Origin: Eubacterium ramulus ATCC 29099
GTDB lineage: Bacteria; Bacillota; Clostridia; Lachnospirales; Lachnospiraceae
DNA: 36,700 nucleotides
Direction: 5' to 3'
NCBI RefSeq assembly: GCF_000469345.1
Contig: NZ_KI271089.1
Coordinates: 41,033-77,732, forward strand
This document shows, piece by piece, positions 18,487-26,513 of the stretch; the stretch's first letter is position 1; each line of letters begins with the position of its first letter. The notes beneath the pieces were generated by a model. It saw only the letters and a list, made by a program, of their open reading frames with translations. It searched no databases and was not told the DNA's origin. The translations under genes were made by a program, and so were the position numbers.

Positions 18487-18544
18487 AAAAAGGAAACTGA
18501 CATTCCAAAACGCATATGCTCTTCAGAATATCAATTTCCTTTTT
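18487..18544 (-). terminator. spoIVA terminator
   Basis: Long imperfect hairpin with arms around AAAAAGGAAACTGACATTC (18487-18505) and GAATATCAATTTCCTTTTT (18526-18544). It ends in a T run on the minus strand, 45 bases after the spoIVA stop. Confidence 0.75.
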
Positions 18545-18587
18545 GCTAAAATGCCAATCTTTATTTTACCGGTTACCCCTTTTATGA

Positions 18588-20060
18588 TTACAAAATAATG
18601 CACACAAGCCCGCCATTGTTATCATTCACGATTTTCTTCATCGTATCCTGCAGTTTCTGCTGGCTTTCCTCATCCATCATCGTAATCTTCCGCCGGATAC
18701 CATCTTCCACCAGTTCACCCAATGATTTTCCGAAAATATTTGTCTTCCAGAGTCCTTCCGATGTATTCTGATTCTCTTTGATATACGATACCAGATCTTT
18801 GGCCTGCTCCTCGCTGCCGATGATCGGTGCAATCTCTGTCTCAATATTTGCCTGTATCATATGTATGGATGGAGATGATGCCTTCAGCCGGACACCATAC
18901 TGGTTTCCATGCCGGATCAGTTCCGGTTCTTCCACAGAAATTTCATCCATGGACGGTGAAACAACGCCATACCCGGTACGTTTGACACTTTCCATGGCAT
19001 CCGCCACCTGTGCATACGCATCTCTTTTTTCCGACAGTTCCCGGAGTAATGAGATCAGTTCATACTCTCCGTGAATCGGAACCCCTGCCAGTTCACTGAT
19101 ATTTTCATAATAATAGTGCTCATCCACCTGAAAACAGATTTTTGCCGTACCGGACGCCAGATCCGTCACTTCCAGCCGGATCGACGAGATTTCTTCTTTT
19201 TCCGGTTCAAAGACAACACCTGCAATGTCCTTCATCTGTTCTGCCTGTTCCAGAATCCTGCGTGCTTCTGCAATAGCTGCTGCTTTGATCTTGTGGGATA
19301 TCGGCAACATCTCCACCCATTTGGGCAGATAAAAATCAAGCTCTGTCACTGGAAATTCATACAATGCCTCCTGCAGAATCCGGCAGATATCCTCCTGCTT
19401 CAGCTGTTCACAGTTTACCGGAAGGACACTGACACCATATGTTTCCTTCATTTTTCTGCTCATCTGCATGGATGCATTACTGTGGGGTTTCGGTGTATTA
19501 AGCAAGACCACAAAAGGTTTTCCGATTTTTTTCAGCTCCTGAACCGTCCGTTCTTCTGCCGGAACATAATTTTCTCTTGGAATATCTGTAAAACTTCCGT
19601 CCGTGGTCACCAGAATCCCAATGGTGGCATGCTCCCGGATCACCTTCTCCGTACCGATCTGTGCAGCCTTTGCAAAAGGAATCTCATGGTCAAACCAGGG
19701 TGTCTTCACCATCCGCTCATTCCCATCTTCCATGTGGCCGTTCACTCCGTCGATCAGATATCCGACACAATCGATCAGCTTCACCTTTGCAGTCACATCA
19801 TCCTCCAGCTGAAGACTTACAGCCTCTCTTGGAATAAACTTCGGTTCCGTGGTCATGATTGTTTTCCCCTGAGCCGACTGAGGCAGTTCATCTACGGTCC
19901 GCTTTTTTGCCGCAGAATCCTCCATCTGAGGCAGCACCATCACATCCATGAACCGTTTGATAAACGTCGACTTGCCGGTACGCACCGGTCCAACCACACC
20001 AAGGTAGATATCTCCACCGGTTCTGGCAGTAATATTCTGATAAATATTCGTATTTGTCAT
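18588..20060 (-). CDS. spoIVA: Stage IV sporulation protein A, coat ATPase
   Basis: A 490-residue SpoIVA. The N-terminal P-loop is GPVRTGKSTFIKRF, in the context ARTGGDIYLGVVGPVRTGKS that is diagnostic of the family. A TRAFAC-like NTPase domain fills the first half, and the conserved C-terminus ends GGLVCIIL. SpoIVA hydrolyses ATP to polymerise into the coat basement layer on the forespore. The ATG at 20060 aligns with known family starts and has GGAGAGG upstream. Another ATG three codons earlier is too close to the SD. A candidate SigE promoter lies upstream. Confidence 0.96.
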   Translation of the reverse strand: MTNTNIYQNITARTGGDIYLGVVGPVRTGKSTFIKRFMDVMVLPQMEDSAAKKRTVDELPQSAQGKTIMTTEPKFIPREAVSLQLEDDVTAKVKLIDCVGYLIDGVNGHMEDGNERMVKTPWFDHEIPFAKAAQIGTEKVIREHATIGILVTTDGSFTDIPRENYVPAEERTVQELKKIGKPFVVLLNTPKPHSNASMQMSRKMKETYGVSVLPVNCEQLKQEDICRILQEALYEFPVTELDFYLPKWVEMLPISHKIKAAAIAEARRILEQAEQMKDIAGVVFEPEKEEISSIRLEVTDLASGTAKICFQVDEHYYYENISELAGVPIHGEYELISLLRELSEKRDAYAQVADAMESVKRTGYGVVSPSMDEISVEEPELIRHGNQYGVRLKASSPSIHMIQANIETEIAPIIGSEEQAKDLVSYIKENQNTSEGLWKTNIFGKSLGELVEDGIRRKITMMDEESQQKLQDTMKKIVNDNNGGLVCIIL

Positions 20061-20087
20061 AGCAGTCATCCTCTCCTCTTCTGCTTA

Positions 20088-20116
20088 TGCATATGCGGCA
20101 TGGAGCTGATTTATAC
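20088..20116 (-). promoter_or_regulatory. Candidate SigE promoter of spoIVA
   Basis: On the minus strand GTATAAA (20110-20116) and CATATGCA (20088-20095) are 14 bases apart. This resembles the SigE consensus (GHATATT, 14-15 bases, CATAYNYT) with a few mismatches. spoIVA is SigE dependent in known sporeformers. Confidence 0.4.
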
Positions 20117-20119
20117 CGG

Positions 20120-20183
20120 AAAAGAGCGAAAAAAATATCACTGTAAGGTGTCTTAGCCTGCAGGATACTTTTTCCGCTCTTTT
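20120..20183. terminator. Terminator after the C_GCAxxG_C_C gene
   Basis: Arms AAAAGAGCG (20120-20128) and CGCTCTTTT (20175-20183), extended inwards by AAAAAAATATC against GATACTTTTT. T runs occur on either strand. It follows the minus-strand gene ending at 20204. Confidence 0.65.
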
Positions 20184-20203
20184 TTCGTCCGTTTATTCAA
20201 CCA

Positions 20204-20623
20204 CTAATCGTCTAACAAATATTCTCCCAGAATGCGAATACCATCCTCGATACAGCCGTCACAGCTGCGCAATACTTTCCCGGTATCAATTCCTTTCAGT
20301 TCCCGACAGACAATGGATCCGTTCTTTTTCTCAAATTCAGCTGCCAGTTCCCGCACTTTTTTCATCGTCTGCGGCTTTGTATCACAGGCCTGCAGATCTC
20401 CGGAACTGTTTGCCAGTCCAAGTGCCATAAACATCGCAGTCACTGCACCGCAAGTCTGCATCATGCCGCCCATGCCGGCGCCGAATCCTTCAGAGATACG
20501 AAACAGCGTCTCCTCGTCGATTCCCAGTTCTTCCGCATAAGAACAAAGCACGATCTGCGCACAGTTATATCCTCTCGTATGTTTATCCTTGATTTCTGCT
20601 ACACGTTCTTCTATTGATTTCAT
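20204..20623 (-). CDS. C_GCAxxG_C_C family protein
   Basis: A 139-residue protein of the redox-active C_GCAxxG_C_C family. The conserved motif is GYNCAQ near residue 18, then GFGAGMGGMMQTCGAVTAMFMALG, with later paired cysteines in CRELKGIDTGK and SCDGCIEDG. The function of the family is not established; members often lie near redox or metal genes and may have a metal or flavin role. The second of two adjacent ATGs was chosen because AGGAG is six bases upstream of it. It lies alone between spoIVA and the repeat region. Confidence 0.85.
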   Translation of the reverse strand: MKSIEERVAEIKDKHTRGYNCAQIVLCSYAEELGIDEETLFRISEGFGAGMGGMMQTCGAVTAMFMALGLANSSGDLQACDTKPQTMKKVRELAAEFEKKNGSIVCRELKGIDTGKVLRSCDGCIEDGIRILGEYLLDD

Positions 20624-20672
20624 CATCTTCTCCTTGTCATTTCTACTTATTCTTCTTTCGCTTATTCATGTT

Positions 20673-20741
20673 ACAGTTCACACGCGCCATTCGCCAATAG
20701 TGAGCAAGCTCCCTATGGCTCACTTGCGCTCATTATATCAT
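20673..20741. repeat. Direct repeat unit A (family 3)
   Basis: A 69-base unit starting ACAGTTCA and ending GCGCTCATTATATCAT, with an internal hairpin GTGAGC/GCTCAC (20700-20723). It is followed by unit B with a period of about 77 bases. The shared parts include CATTCRCCA and GCGYTCATTATATCAT. Confidence 0.7.
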
Positions 20742-20749
20742 GAACAAAA

Positions 20750-20821
20750 ACAGTTCATGATTGGCATTCACCACTCGTCAATCATACAAGTATGTTGACT
20801 CGTTTGCGTTCATTATATCAT
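20750..20821. repeat. Direct repeat unit B (family 3)
   Basis: A 72-base unit starting ACAGTTCA and ending GCGTTCATTATATCAT. It has a different internal hairpin, GTCAA-N13-TTGAC (20777-20799), in the same place as that of unit A. The change of stem sequence with kept pairing suggests the structure matters or the units have diverged. It lies just upstream of the hxlR promoter. Confidence 0.7.
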
Positions 20822-20847
20822 ATTTTAATGTTTTTTTCCTGAATCCA

Positions 20848-20876
20848 TTGAATTTTTTTTCAGAAACTGTTACACT
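20848..20876 (+). promoter_or_regulatory. hxlR gene promoter
   Basis: TTGAAT (20848-20853) and TACACT (20871-20876) are spaced by 17 bases. The expected transcription start near 20883 supports translation from the later ATG at 20961. Confidence 0.55.
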
Positions 20877-20960
20877 ATGGTTACCCTTTTGATACTAAAT
20901 TACTTTTTCAAACCAAATAAAATTAACAAAAAGAAAAATTTCGGAGGTGAAATACATTTC

Positions 20961-21383
20961 ATGCAACAAACTGTCAATCCCTATCATTTTGTTACAAATT
21001 GTATTTCCGGAAAGTGGAAAATGACGATTCTTCATCATATCCACCATTATGGAAAAATTCGTTTTAACGAAACAAAAAAGACACTCGGTGTCAGTGAAAA
21101 AGTTTTAAGTCAGCAGTTGAAGGAACTGACCCACGACGGACTGGTACAAAGGATTCAGTATAACACAATCCCATTAAAAGTCGAATATATTCTCACACCG
21201 CTGGGCGAGGATCTGATTCCGGCACTGGATATTCTTTACATCTGGAGTATCCGCCGGCTGACAGACTTAAATCTTCCTATTGATCCGGATGCATTCAAAG
21301 TACATACGGAACTTAAGTATCGAGATCAGTTAAAAGATATCATGGATACTTACATGAAAAAACATCCTTCTGTTGAGGAGTAA
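20961..21383 (+). CDS. HxlR-family transcriptional regulator
   Basis: A 140-residue winged-helix regulator of the HxlR type. The diagnostic pattern is seen in ISGKWKMTILHHI, IRFNETKKTLGVSEKVLSQQ, LKELTHDGLVQR and VEYILTPLGEDL. Family members respond to redox or small electrophiles and often act on a neighbouring gene. Here it lacks the N-terminal Cys common in HypR/QorR-type sensors. The ATG at 20961 follows GGAGGT; an earlier in-frame ATG at 20877 would precede the predicted transcription start. One of only two plus-strand genes, it converges on nfnB and is separated from it by a terminator. Confidence 0.9.
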   Translation: MQQTVNPYHFVTNCISGKWKMTILHHIHHYGKIRFNETKKTLGVSEKVLSQQLKELTHDGLVQRIQYNTIPLKVEYILTPLGEDLIPALDILYIWSIRRLTDLNLPIDPDAFKVHTELKYRDQLKDIMDTYMKKHPSVEE

Positions 21384-21400
21384 AGCAAAATATGGTATAC

Positions 21401-21429
21401 AAAAAAAGCTGCTTTCGCAGCTTTTTTTG
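21401..21429. terminator. Bidirectional terminator after hxlR
   Basis: Arms AAAAAAAGCTGC and GCAGCTTTTTTT around a TTTC loop. It is symmetric and serves the plus-strand regulator; it could also stop minus-strand transcripts after nfnB. Confidence 0.85.
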
Positions 21430-21534
21430 TATTAGGATAGGATATTATATAGCTACAAACAAGGCGGATCTTTCCAGCCTGTGTAACTTGCTTTGATATG
21501 GTCTCGCATATGCTCGACCCGAAATCGATGTGAC

Positions 21535-22920
21535 TTATTTGTTTGTCACATACTCATAAATTGCATGTGCTGCATGTTTTCCTGCACCCATTGCAAGAAT
21601 AACAGTAGCGGCACCTGTAACTGCATCACCACCGGCATAAACACCCTCTTTGGTTGTTTTTCCGTTCTGCTCGTCAGCTACGATACATTTCCATTTATTT
21701 ACTTCCAGACCCTCTGTTGTTGAAGAAATCAGCGGGTTTGGAGAAGTTCCCAGAGACATGATGACGGTATCAACATCCAGGACAAAGTTGGAACCCGGAA
21801 TCACCTGCGGACGTCTTCTTCCAGACTCATCCGGCTCACCAAGCTCCATACGAACACATTCCAGACCGGATACCCATCCGTTCTCATCCTCATGAATCTT
21901 CACCGGATTTGTCAAAAGATCGAAGATAATACCCTCTTCTTTTGCGTGATGAACTTCTTCCACACGGGCCGGAAGTTCTGCTTCACTTCTTCTGTATACG
22001 ATATGAACCTCTGCGCCAAGACGAAGAGCGGTTCTTGCTGCATCCATTGCTACGTTACCGCCACCAACTACTGCTACTTTCTTGCCGCCGTGAATTGGTG
22101 TATCATAATCTTCTCTGTATGCGCTCATCAGATTATTTCTTGTCAGGTACTCGTTTGCGGAGAATACACCATTTGCATTTTCTCCCTCGATACCCATGAA
22201 TTTTGGAAGACCTGCTCCGGAGCCGATGAATACAGCCTCAAAACCTTCCTCATCGATCAACTGATCAACGGTTACTGCTTTACCGATAACTACGTTTGTC
22301 TCAATTTTAACGCCAAGATCTGTTACATTGTCAATCTCTCTTGCAACAATCCGCTTTTTCGGAAGACGGAACTCCGGAATACCATAACGAAGTACTCCAC
22401 CCGGCTCATGCAATGCTTCAAAAATTGTAACATCACATCCCATTCTTGCAAGCTCACCTGCACAGGCCAGACCTGCAGGGCCAGAACCTACGATTGCGAT
22501 CTTGTGTCCGTTTGCCGGAGCCGGATCCTTCTGACGATAATGGAATTTTGCAGCTGCATCTGCTACAAAACGCTCCAGCTTACCGATGGAAACAGCCTCG
22601 CCTTTGATTCCGCGGATACATTTTCCTTCACACTGGTTCTCCTGCGGGCATACACGTCCACAAGTAGCCGGAAGAGATGTATACTGAGAAAGAATTTTGT
22701 AAGCCTCCTCAATCTCTCCAACTTTTACTCTGCCGATAAATGCAGGAATATCAATAGAAACCGGACAGCCTTCGATACATTTTGCATTTTTACATCCAAA
22801 GCATCTCTGTGCTTCCATCATTGCTTCTTCTTTATTATATCCATAACAAACTTCTTCGAAATTCGTTGCTCTTACCTTTGGATCCTGCTCTCTTACAGGA
22901 ACTTTTTTTAACATATCCAT
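21535..22920 (-). CDS. nfnB: NfnB-like NADPH oxidoreductase subunit (GltD/glutamate-synthase small subunit type)
   Basis: A 461-residue protein. The N-terminal iron-sulfur domain has CFGCKNAKCIEGCPV and CGRVCPQENQCEGKC. Two dinucleotide-fold motifs follow: GSGPAGLACAGELARMG for FAD and GGGNVAMDAARTALRLG for NADPH. It resembles the small subunit of glutamate synthase, but no large gltB subunit is present. Instead its partner is an FNR-like subunit immediately upstream, overlapping by one base. That pair is the hallmark of NfnAB, the electron-bifurcating NADH-dependent ferredoxin:NADP+ oxidoreductase of anaerobes. Annotations often call it gltA or sudA. An annotation as glutamate synthase alone is less likely here. 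Confidence 0.85.
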   Translation of the reverse strand: MDMLKKVPVREQDPKVRATNFEEVCYGYNKEEAMMEAQRCFGCKNAKCIEGCPVSIDIPAFIGRVKVGEIEEAYKILSQYTSLPATCGRVCPQENQCEGKCIRGIKGEAVSIGKLERFVADAAAKFHYRQKDPAPANGHKIAIVGSGPAGLACAGELARMGCDVTIFEALHEPGGVLRYGIPEFRLPKKRIVAREIDNVTDLGVKIETNVVIGKAVTVDQLIDEEGFEAVFIGSGAGLPKFMGIEGENANGVFSANEYLTRNNLMSAYREDYDTPIHGGKKVAVVGGGNVAMDAARTALRLGAEVHIVYRRSEAELPARVEEVHHAKEEGIIFDLLTNPVKIHEDENGWVSGLECVRMELGEPDESGRRRPQVIPGSNFVLDVDTVIMSLGTSPNPLISSTTEGLEVNKWKCIVADEQNGKTTKEGVYAGGDAVTGAATVILAMGAGKHAAHAIYEYVTNK

Positions 22921-23810
22921 TAGTTGTCACCTCCGCAGTTTCCGCATCCACCATGATGTGTATCTCCTTCGCGCAGTTTCAGGATTGCACGTCCCTCTTC
23001 TGTCTTGTACATCTGCTGACGTTTCATTGCCTGATCAAAATCAACCAGATGTCCGTCAAACTCCGGTCCGTCTACACATGCAAATTTGATTTCATCCCCT
23101 ACCTGTAAACGACATGCACCGCACATACCGGTACCGTCTACCATGATCGGGTTCATGGAAACAATCGTCGGAATATTCAGCTGTTTGGTAAGCAGACATA
23201 CGAATTTCATCATGATCATCGGTCCGATTGCCACACACACATCATACGGCTGTTCGGATTTTTCTGCCAGTTCTTCAATCGCTGTAGTAACCATTCCCGG
23301 AATACCATAGCTTCCGTCATCTGTACATACATACAGATTGCCTGCTACTGCTTTCATCTCATCCTCAAGAATCAGCATCTCATGATTTTTTGCTCCGACA
23401 ACAACATCTACATCAATACCATGCTCATGCATCCATTTTACCTGTGGATAAACCGGTGCTGCTCCAACACCACCTGCCACAAACATAATTTTTTTCTTTT
23501 TCAGTTCTTCTATATCTTCCTCAACAAGTTCGGATGGACATCCCAGCGGTCCAACGAAATCCTGGAAAAAATCTCCTTCATACAGAGCTGTCATACGTTC
23601 TGTGGAAGCGCCTACTACCTGAAATACAATCGTAACGGTTCCGGCTTCTCTGTCATAATCACAGATTGTCAGCGGAATACGCTCTCCGACTTCATCCATT
23701 TTTACTATTACAAACTGTCCCGGCAAACAGGATTTCGCTACTCTCGGTGCATTTACTACCATATAATAGATTTTATCAGCTAACTGCTTACGTTCTAAAA
23801 TCTTATACAT
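22920..23810 (-). CDS. nfnA: NfnA-like FAD/[2Fe-2S] ferredoxin-NADP reductase subunit
   Basis: A 296-residue protein of the ferredoxin-NADP reductase/dihydroorotate dehydrogenase electron-transfer type. FAD-binding strands near RIPLTICDYD are followed by the nucleotide site FVAGGVGAAPVYPQVKW. The [2Fe-2S] cysteines appear in GTGMCGACRLQVGDEIKFAC near residue 235. The C-terminus carries an extra Cys cluster, HGGCGNCGGDN. With NfnB it would oxidise NADH and reduced ferredoxin to make NADPH, or run in reverse. The ATG follows GGAGG at five bases, and an nfnAB promoter lies 40-70 bases upstream. Confidence 0.87.
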   Translation of the reverse strand: MYKILERKQLADKIYYMVVNAPRVAKSCLPGQFVIVKMDEVGERIPLTICDYDREAGTVTIVFQVVGASTERMTALYEGDFFQDFVGPLGCPSELVEEDIEELKKKKIMFVAGGVGAAPVYPQVKWMHEHGIDVDVVVGAKNHEMLILEDEMKAVAGNLYVCTDDGSYGIPGMVTTAIEELAEKSEQPYDVCVAIGPMIMMKFVCLLTKQLNIPTIVSMNPIMVDGTGMCGACRLQVGDEIKFACVDGPEFDGHLVDFDQAMKRQQMYKTEEGRAILKLREGDTHHGGCGNCGGDN

Positions 23811-23851
23811 AAGGACCTCCTCTATTGTTAATGAATTAACTTGCTTTTTAT

Positions 23852-23880
23852 ATTGTATACAGATTTTTTGTGTTTTTCAA
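23852..23880 (-). promoter_or_regulatory. nfnAB promoter overlapped by a TGTATACA palindrome
   Basis: On the minus strand TTGAAA (23875-23880) and TACAAT (23852-23857) are 17 bases apart. The perfect palindrome TGTATACA (23854-23861) overlaps the -10, which suggests an operator for repression. Confidence 0.6.
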
Positions 23881-23980
23881 CTACTTTCTGCATATATCTT
23901 TGTTCTAATTCATATACATCACTCATCATCTAATAATTATGCATTTTTTTGCATAAAATATTGATATTTTTTAAACGATA

Positions 23981-23988
23981 TGTATACA
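23981..23988. promoter_or_regulatory. Second TGTATACA palindrome upstream of nfnAB
   Basis: Exact copy of the 8-base palindrome found at the nfnAB -10, 127 bases further upstream. Paired distant sites could allow looping by a dimeric regulator; this is inference. Confidence 0.4.
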
Positions 23989-24036
23989 AATGATACACTT
24001 TTGCTTTATATTCAAGTCGAACGCACGTGAGATTTG

Positions 24037-24089
24037 GTGCGTGATTCTGGTCAGCGAAAGCTGACATATTCTTTTCAGAATCACCGCAC
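24037..24089. other. Two-tier stem-loop in the nfnA-buk gap
   Basis: Outer arms GTGCGTGATTCTG (24037-24049) and CAGAATCACCGCAC (24076-24089, one bulge) enclose a perfect inner hairpin GTCAGCGAAAGCTGAC (24050-24065). There is no T tract, so it is not an intrinsic terminator. It may be a repeat element or structured RNA. The rest of the 440-base gap holds the nfnAB promoter region and the buk terminator. Confidence 0.5.
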
Positions 24090-24165
24090 ATCTACACATC
24101 GCTGCTTCGTATACTTTTCCATTTCTATGAATGATTATTCGCTTTGTGAAATATTTCTACGTATT

Positions 24166-24199
24166 GAAGAAAACTCCTGATTTCTCAGGAGTTTTCTTC
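24166..24199. terminator. buk terminator (bidirectional)
   Basis: Perfect arms GAAGAAAACTCCTGA (24166-24180) and TCAGGAGTTTTCTTC (24185-24199) around a TTTC loop, about 50 bases after the buk stop. Confidence 0.8.
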
Positions 24200-24250
24200 G
24201 GATAGGTATAATTTTGGGAATCAGAAAAATCGAATCAATTTTTCTGGTTT

Positions 24251-25327
24251 TTACTGTGGTACAACCTTTGTAAATGTTTTGGCTTCCTCTTCTCCACGCT
24301 GAACACGCAGTGCACCAAGCGCAAGAGATTCCATTTCATTTTCTCCGGCATATACGATTACCGGTGCGATAAATTCCACACGTTTTGCAACTTCTTTGGT
24401 AAAATACTCAGAATATGCAATTCCACCGGTCAGAATGATATTATCCACTTTACCGTCAACATAAACAGCAAGTTTGGCAATATTTCTTGCCACATTTAAA
24501 ATCATTGCATCATAGATAAGTTTGGCTTTTTCATCGCCATCCATCATCATTTTTTCAACGATTCTTGTATCATTCACACCAAAGTAACCCATAAGGCCAC
24601 CCTGTGTTTTTACTTTTTTCATCATGGCTTTTTTACCCATGCCTTCACGGGTAGCCATATCAATCACCTGGAATGCAGGCAGTCCGCCGGCACGCTCCGG
24701 TGAGAAAGGTCCTTCATCATCAGAGATCATATCAACAATCTGACCTTTGTGGTGCAGGGATAAGGTGATTCCGCCACCTAGATGTGCAACAATTACAGAA
24801 ATATCACGGTATGGTTTGTTGTTTTCTTTTGCATATTTCATAGCTGCTGCACGCATGTTCAGATTGTGTCCCATACCTTTACGCTGCATCTCCGGTAAAC
24901 CGGTTACTTTTGCAAGAGGCTCTAACTCATCCACGGTTACCGCATCATAAATGTATGCCGGGATAGCAAGCTCTGTGGCAATAGCATTGGCAATAACTGC
25001 ACCAAGATTAGATGCATGCTCATTCTGCGGTGCATAAGTAAGCTGCCATACCATATCTTCATTTACCCTGTAAGCACCTGCCTTGATCGGTGGAAGAAGT
25101 CCCCCACGGGATACAATGGCTGTCAGATCTTCTTTGTGCACTCCATTTTTTTCCATGGTTGCAACAATCAGATCTTTACGCATCTCATACTGATCAATAA
25201 TATTTTCAAAAGGCTTTAACTCATCCTGGGAATGCTCAATACTCTCTACAAATAACGGTGTCTCATCCTGATAAACCGCAATTTTTGTGGAAGTGGAACC
25301 CGGGTTCATGACTAAGATTTTTTCCAT
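24251..25327 (-). CDS. buk: Butyrate kinase
   Basis: A 358-residue acetate/butyrate kinase-family enzyme starting MEKILVMNPGSTSTKIAVYQ, the phosphate-1 motif of the ASKHA fold. VAHLGGGITLSLH and NIILTGGIAYSEYF follow. The length and sequence fit butyrate kinase rather than acetate kinase (about 400 residues). It makes butyrate and ATP from butyryl phosphate; branched-chain acyl phosphates are also possible substrates. The ATG at 25327 is preceded by AAGGAG. It begins ten bases after ptb, forming the classical ptb-buk operon. Confidence 0.95.
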   Translation of the reverse strand: MEKILVMNPGSTSTKIAVYQDETPLFVESIEHSQDELKPFENIIDQYEMRKDLIVATMEKNGVHKEDLTAIVSRGGLLPPIKAGAYRVNEDMVWQLTYAPQNEHASNLGAVIANAIATELAIPAYIYDAVTVDELEPLAKVTGLPEMQRKGMGHNLNMRAAAMKYAKENNKPYRDISVIVAHLGGGITLSLHHKGQIVDMISDDEGPFSPERAGGLPAFQVIDMATREGMGKKAMMKKVKTQGGLMGYFGVNDTRIVEKMMMDGDEKAKLIYDAMILNVARNIAKLAVYVDGKVDNIILTGGIAYSEYFTKEVAKRVEFIAPVIVYAGENEMESLALGALRVQRGEEEAKTFTKVVPQ

Positions 25328-25337
25328 GTGAGTCTCC

Positions 25338-26258
25338 TTATTTGTTTTTGCCGGCACTTACTGCTGCTGCTAATGCGAGAGAAAGGAATTTCTCTTTTGC
25401 AGAAGATCCTCTGGAGCAGAATACAATCGGTACCTGAGCACCAACTACGAAGCCTGCCATGTTACCCTTTGCAATGATTGTGATGGATTTTCCAAGAATA
25501 TTTCCAACCTGGATATTCGGAACAAGGATAACATCCGCATCGCCTGCAACCGGGCTTTCAAAACCTTTGATGTCTGCACACTCTTTATCCAGAGCAATAT
25601 CCAGGGAGATCGGTCCCTCAACAACACAGTCTTTGATCTCGCCGCGCTCGTTCATTTCTTTTAACTCACGTGCTTCTACTGTCTCAGGCATTTTCGGATT
25701 CACTTTCTCTACAGCTGCAACTGCTGCGATCTTCGGATTCTCATATCCAAGAGCCTTCAGAGTCTCTACGGTATTCTCGATGATCTGTGCTTTCTGCTCC
25801 AGTGTCGGATAAGTCATCATACCACCATCTGTAGTAACAAGAAGTTTATGATAATGTGGAAGTTCATCAAATACAAAGTGGGACATTACACGACCGGTTC
25901 CGAGACCTGTCTCTTTATTGACAGCCGGTTTTAAGATCTGTGCTGTCTCCATTTTACCTTTCATCAGGAAATCACCTTTTCCTTCATGGATCAGGGCAAC
26001 GGCACGTTTTGCAGATTCATCTACATCCGGAACATCATAAATGTCTTCTTCCGGAACAACCAGACCGATCTCTGCACAGATTTTATTAATCTCTGCTTTA
26101 TCTCCAACCAGAACAGGTTTTGCAATTCCTTCTTCCTGTGCATGTTTGATTGCCTGTAATGTATGCTCGTCCTGAGCTGCTGCAACGATTACACGCATCG
26201 GCTCCGGAAAACCTTTTACACGTTCTACGATCTCATCAAAGTTTTTAATAACTGCCAT
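25338..26258 (-). CDS. ptb: Phosphate butyryltransferase
   Basis: A 306-residue phosphotransacylase of the PTA/PTB family. Conserved stretches include RVIVAAAQDEHTLQAIKHAQ, KGDFLMKGKMET and the C-terminal VVGAQVPIVFCSRGSSAKEK. It converts butyryl-CoA and phosphate to butyryl phosphate for Buk. The ATG at 26258 has GGAGG nine bases upstream; the in-frame upstream start at 26318 would include that SD. The pair gives the cell the kinase route to butyrate, as in some Coprococcus-like Lachnospiraceae, instead of or besides butyryl-CoA:acetate CoA-transferase. Confidence 0.94.
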   Translation of the reverse strand: MAVIKNFDEIVERVKGFPEPMRVIVAAAQDEHTLQAIKHAQEEGIAKPVLVGDKAEINKICAEIGLVVPEEDIYDVPDVDESAKRAVALIHEGKGDFLMKGKMETAQILKPAVNKETGLGTGRVMSHFVFDELPHYHKLLVTTDGGMMTYPTLEQKAQIIENTVETLKALGYENPKIAAVAAVEKVNPKMPETVEARELKEMNERGEIKDCVVEGPISLDIALDKECADIKGFESPVAGDADVILVPNIQVGNILGKSITIIAKGNMAGFVVGAQVPIVFCSRGSSAKEKFLSLALAAAVSAGKNK

Positions 26259-26330
26259 ATCAAAATCCTCCTGCGTTTTATTTATATTTCCGAGTTTCTG
26301 TTGAAACTCTTTTCTCATTCAATGGTTTTT

Positions 26331-26359
26331 ATTATAGCATGTTTCTTTTTGCACCGCAA
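26331..26359 (-). promoter_or_regulatory. ptb-buk promoter
   Basis: On the minus strand TTGCGG (26354-26359) and a perfect TATAAT (26331-26336) are 17 bases apart, with TGC before the -10 (extended -10). The TGTATACA palindrome is absent here. Confidence 0.75.
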
Positions 26360-26422
26360 TAAAAATTTGCAAGTTATACTTTATATTTTGTATTATGCAC
26401 GATTTTTTGTTTCATTTTTAAA

Positions 26423-26478
26423 GGAACTGAATAAAATTACCGAATGCGGACACGGATTCGGTAATTCACTTCAGTTCC
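26423..26478 (-). terminator. gntR terminator hairpin
   Basis: Nested arms GGAACTGA (26423-26430)/TCAGTTCC (26471-26478) and ATTACCGAAT (26436-26445)/ATTCGGTAAT (26456-26465). On the minus strand it is followed by TTTAAAAA, a weak T tract. It lies 36 bases after the gntR stop. Confidence 0.6.
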
Positions 26479-26513
26479 AATTTACACTACAAAAAACTCA
26501 ACATTTATACTCA

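Noticed and set aside
20627-20876. CRISPR array, because of repeated units
   Set aside because: There are only two imperfect units of about 70 bases, no unique spacers of constant size and no cas genes.
21535-22920. Glutamate synthase small subunit as a true GltD
   Set aside because: No large glutamate synthase subunit is in the window, and the gene is coupled to an FNR-like subunit, the NfnAB arrangement.
24015-24032. Fragment of 16S rRNA, because AAGTCGAACG matches the start of many 16S genes
   Set aside because: Only about ten bases match and the following sequence folds into an unrelated stem-loop; chance is the simplest explanation.
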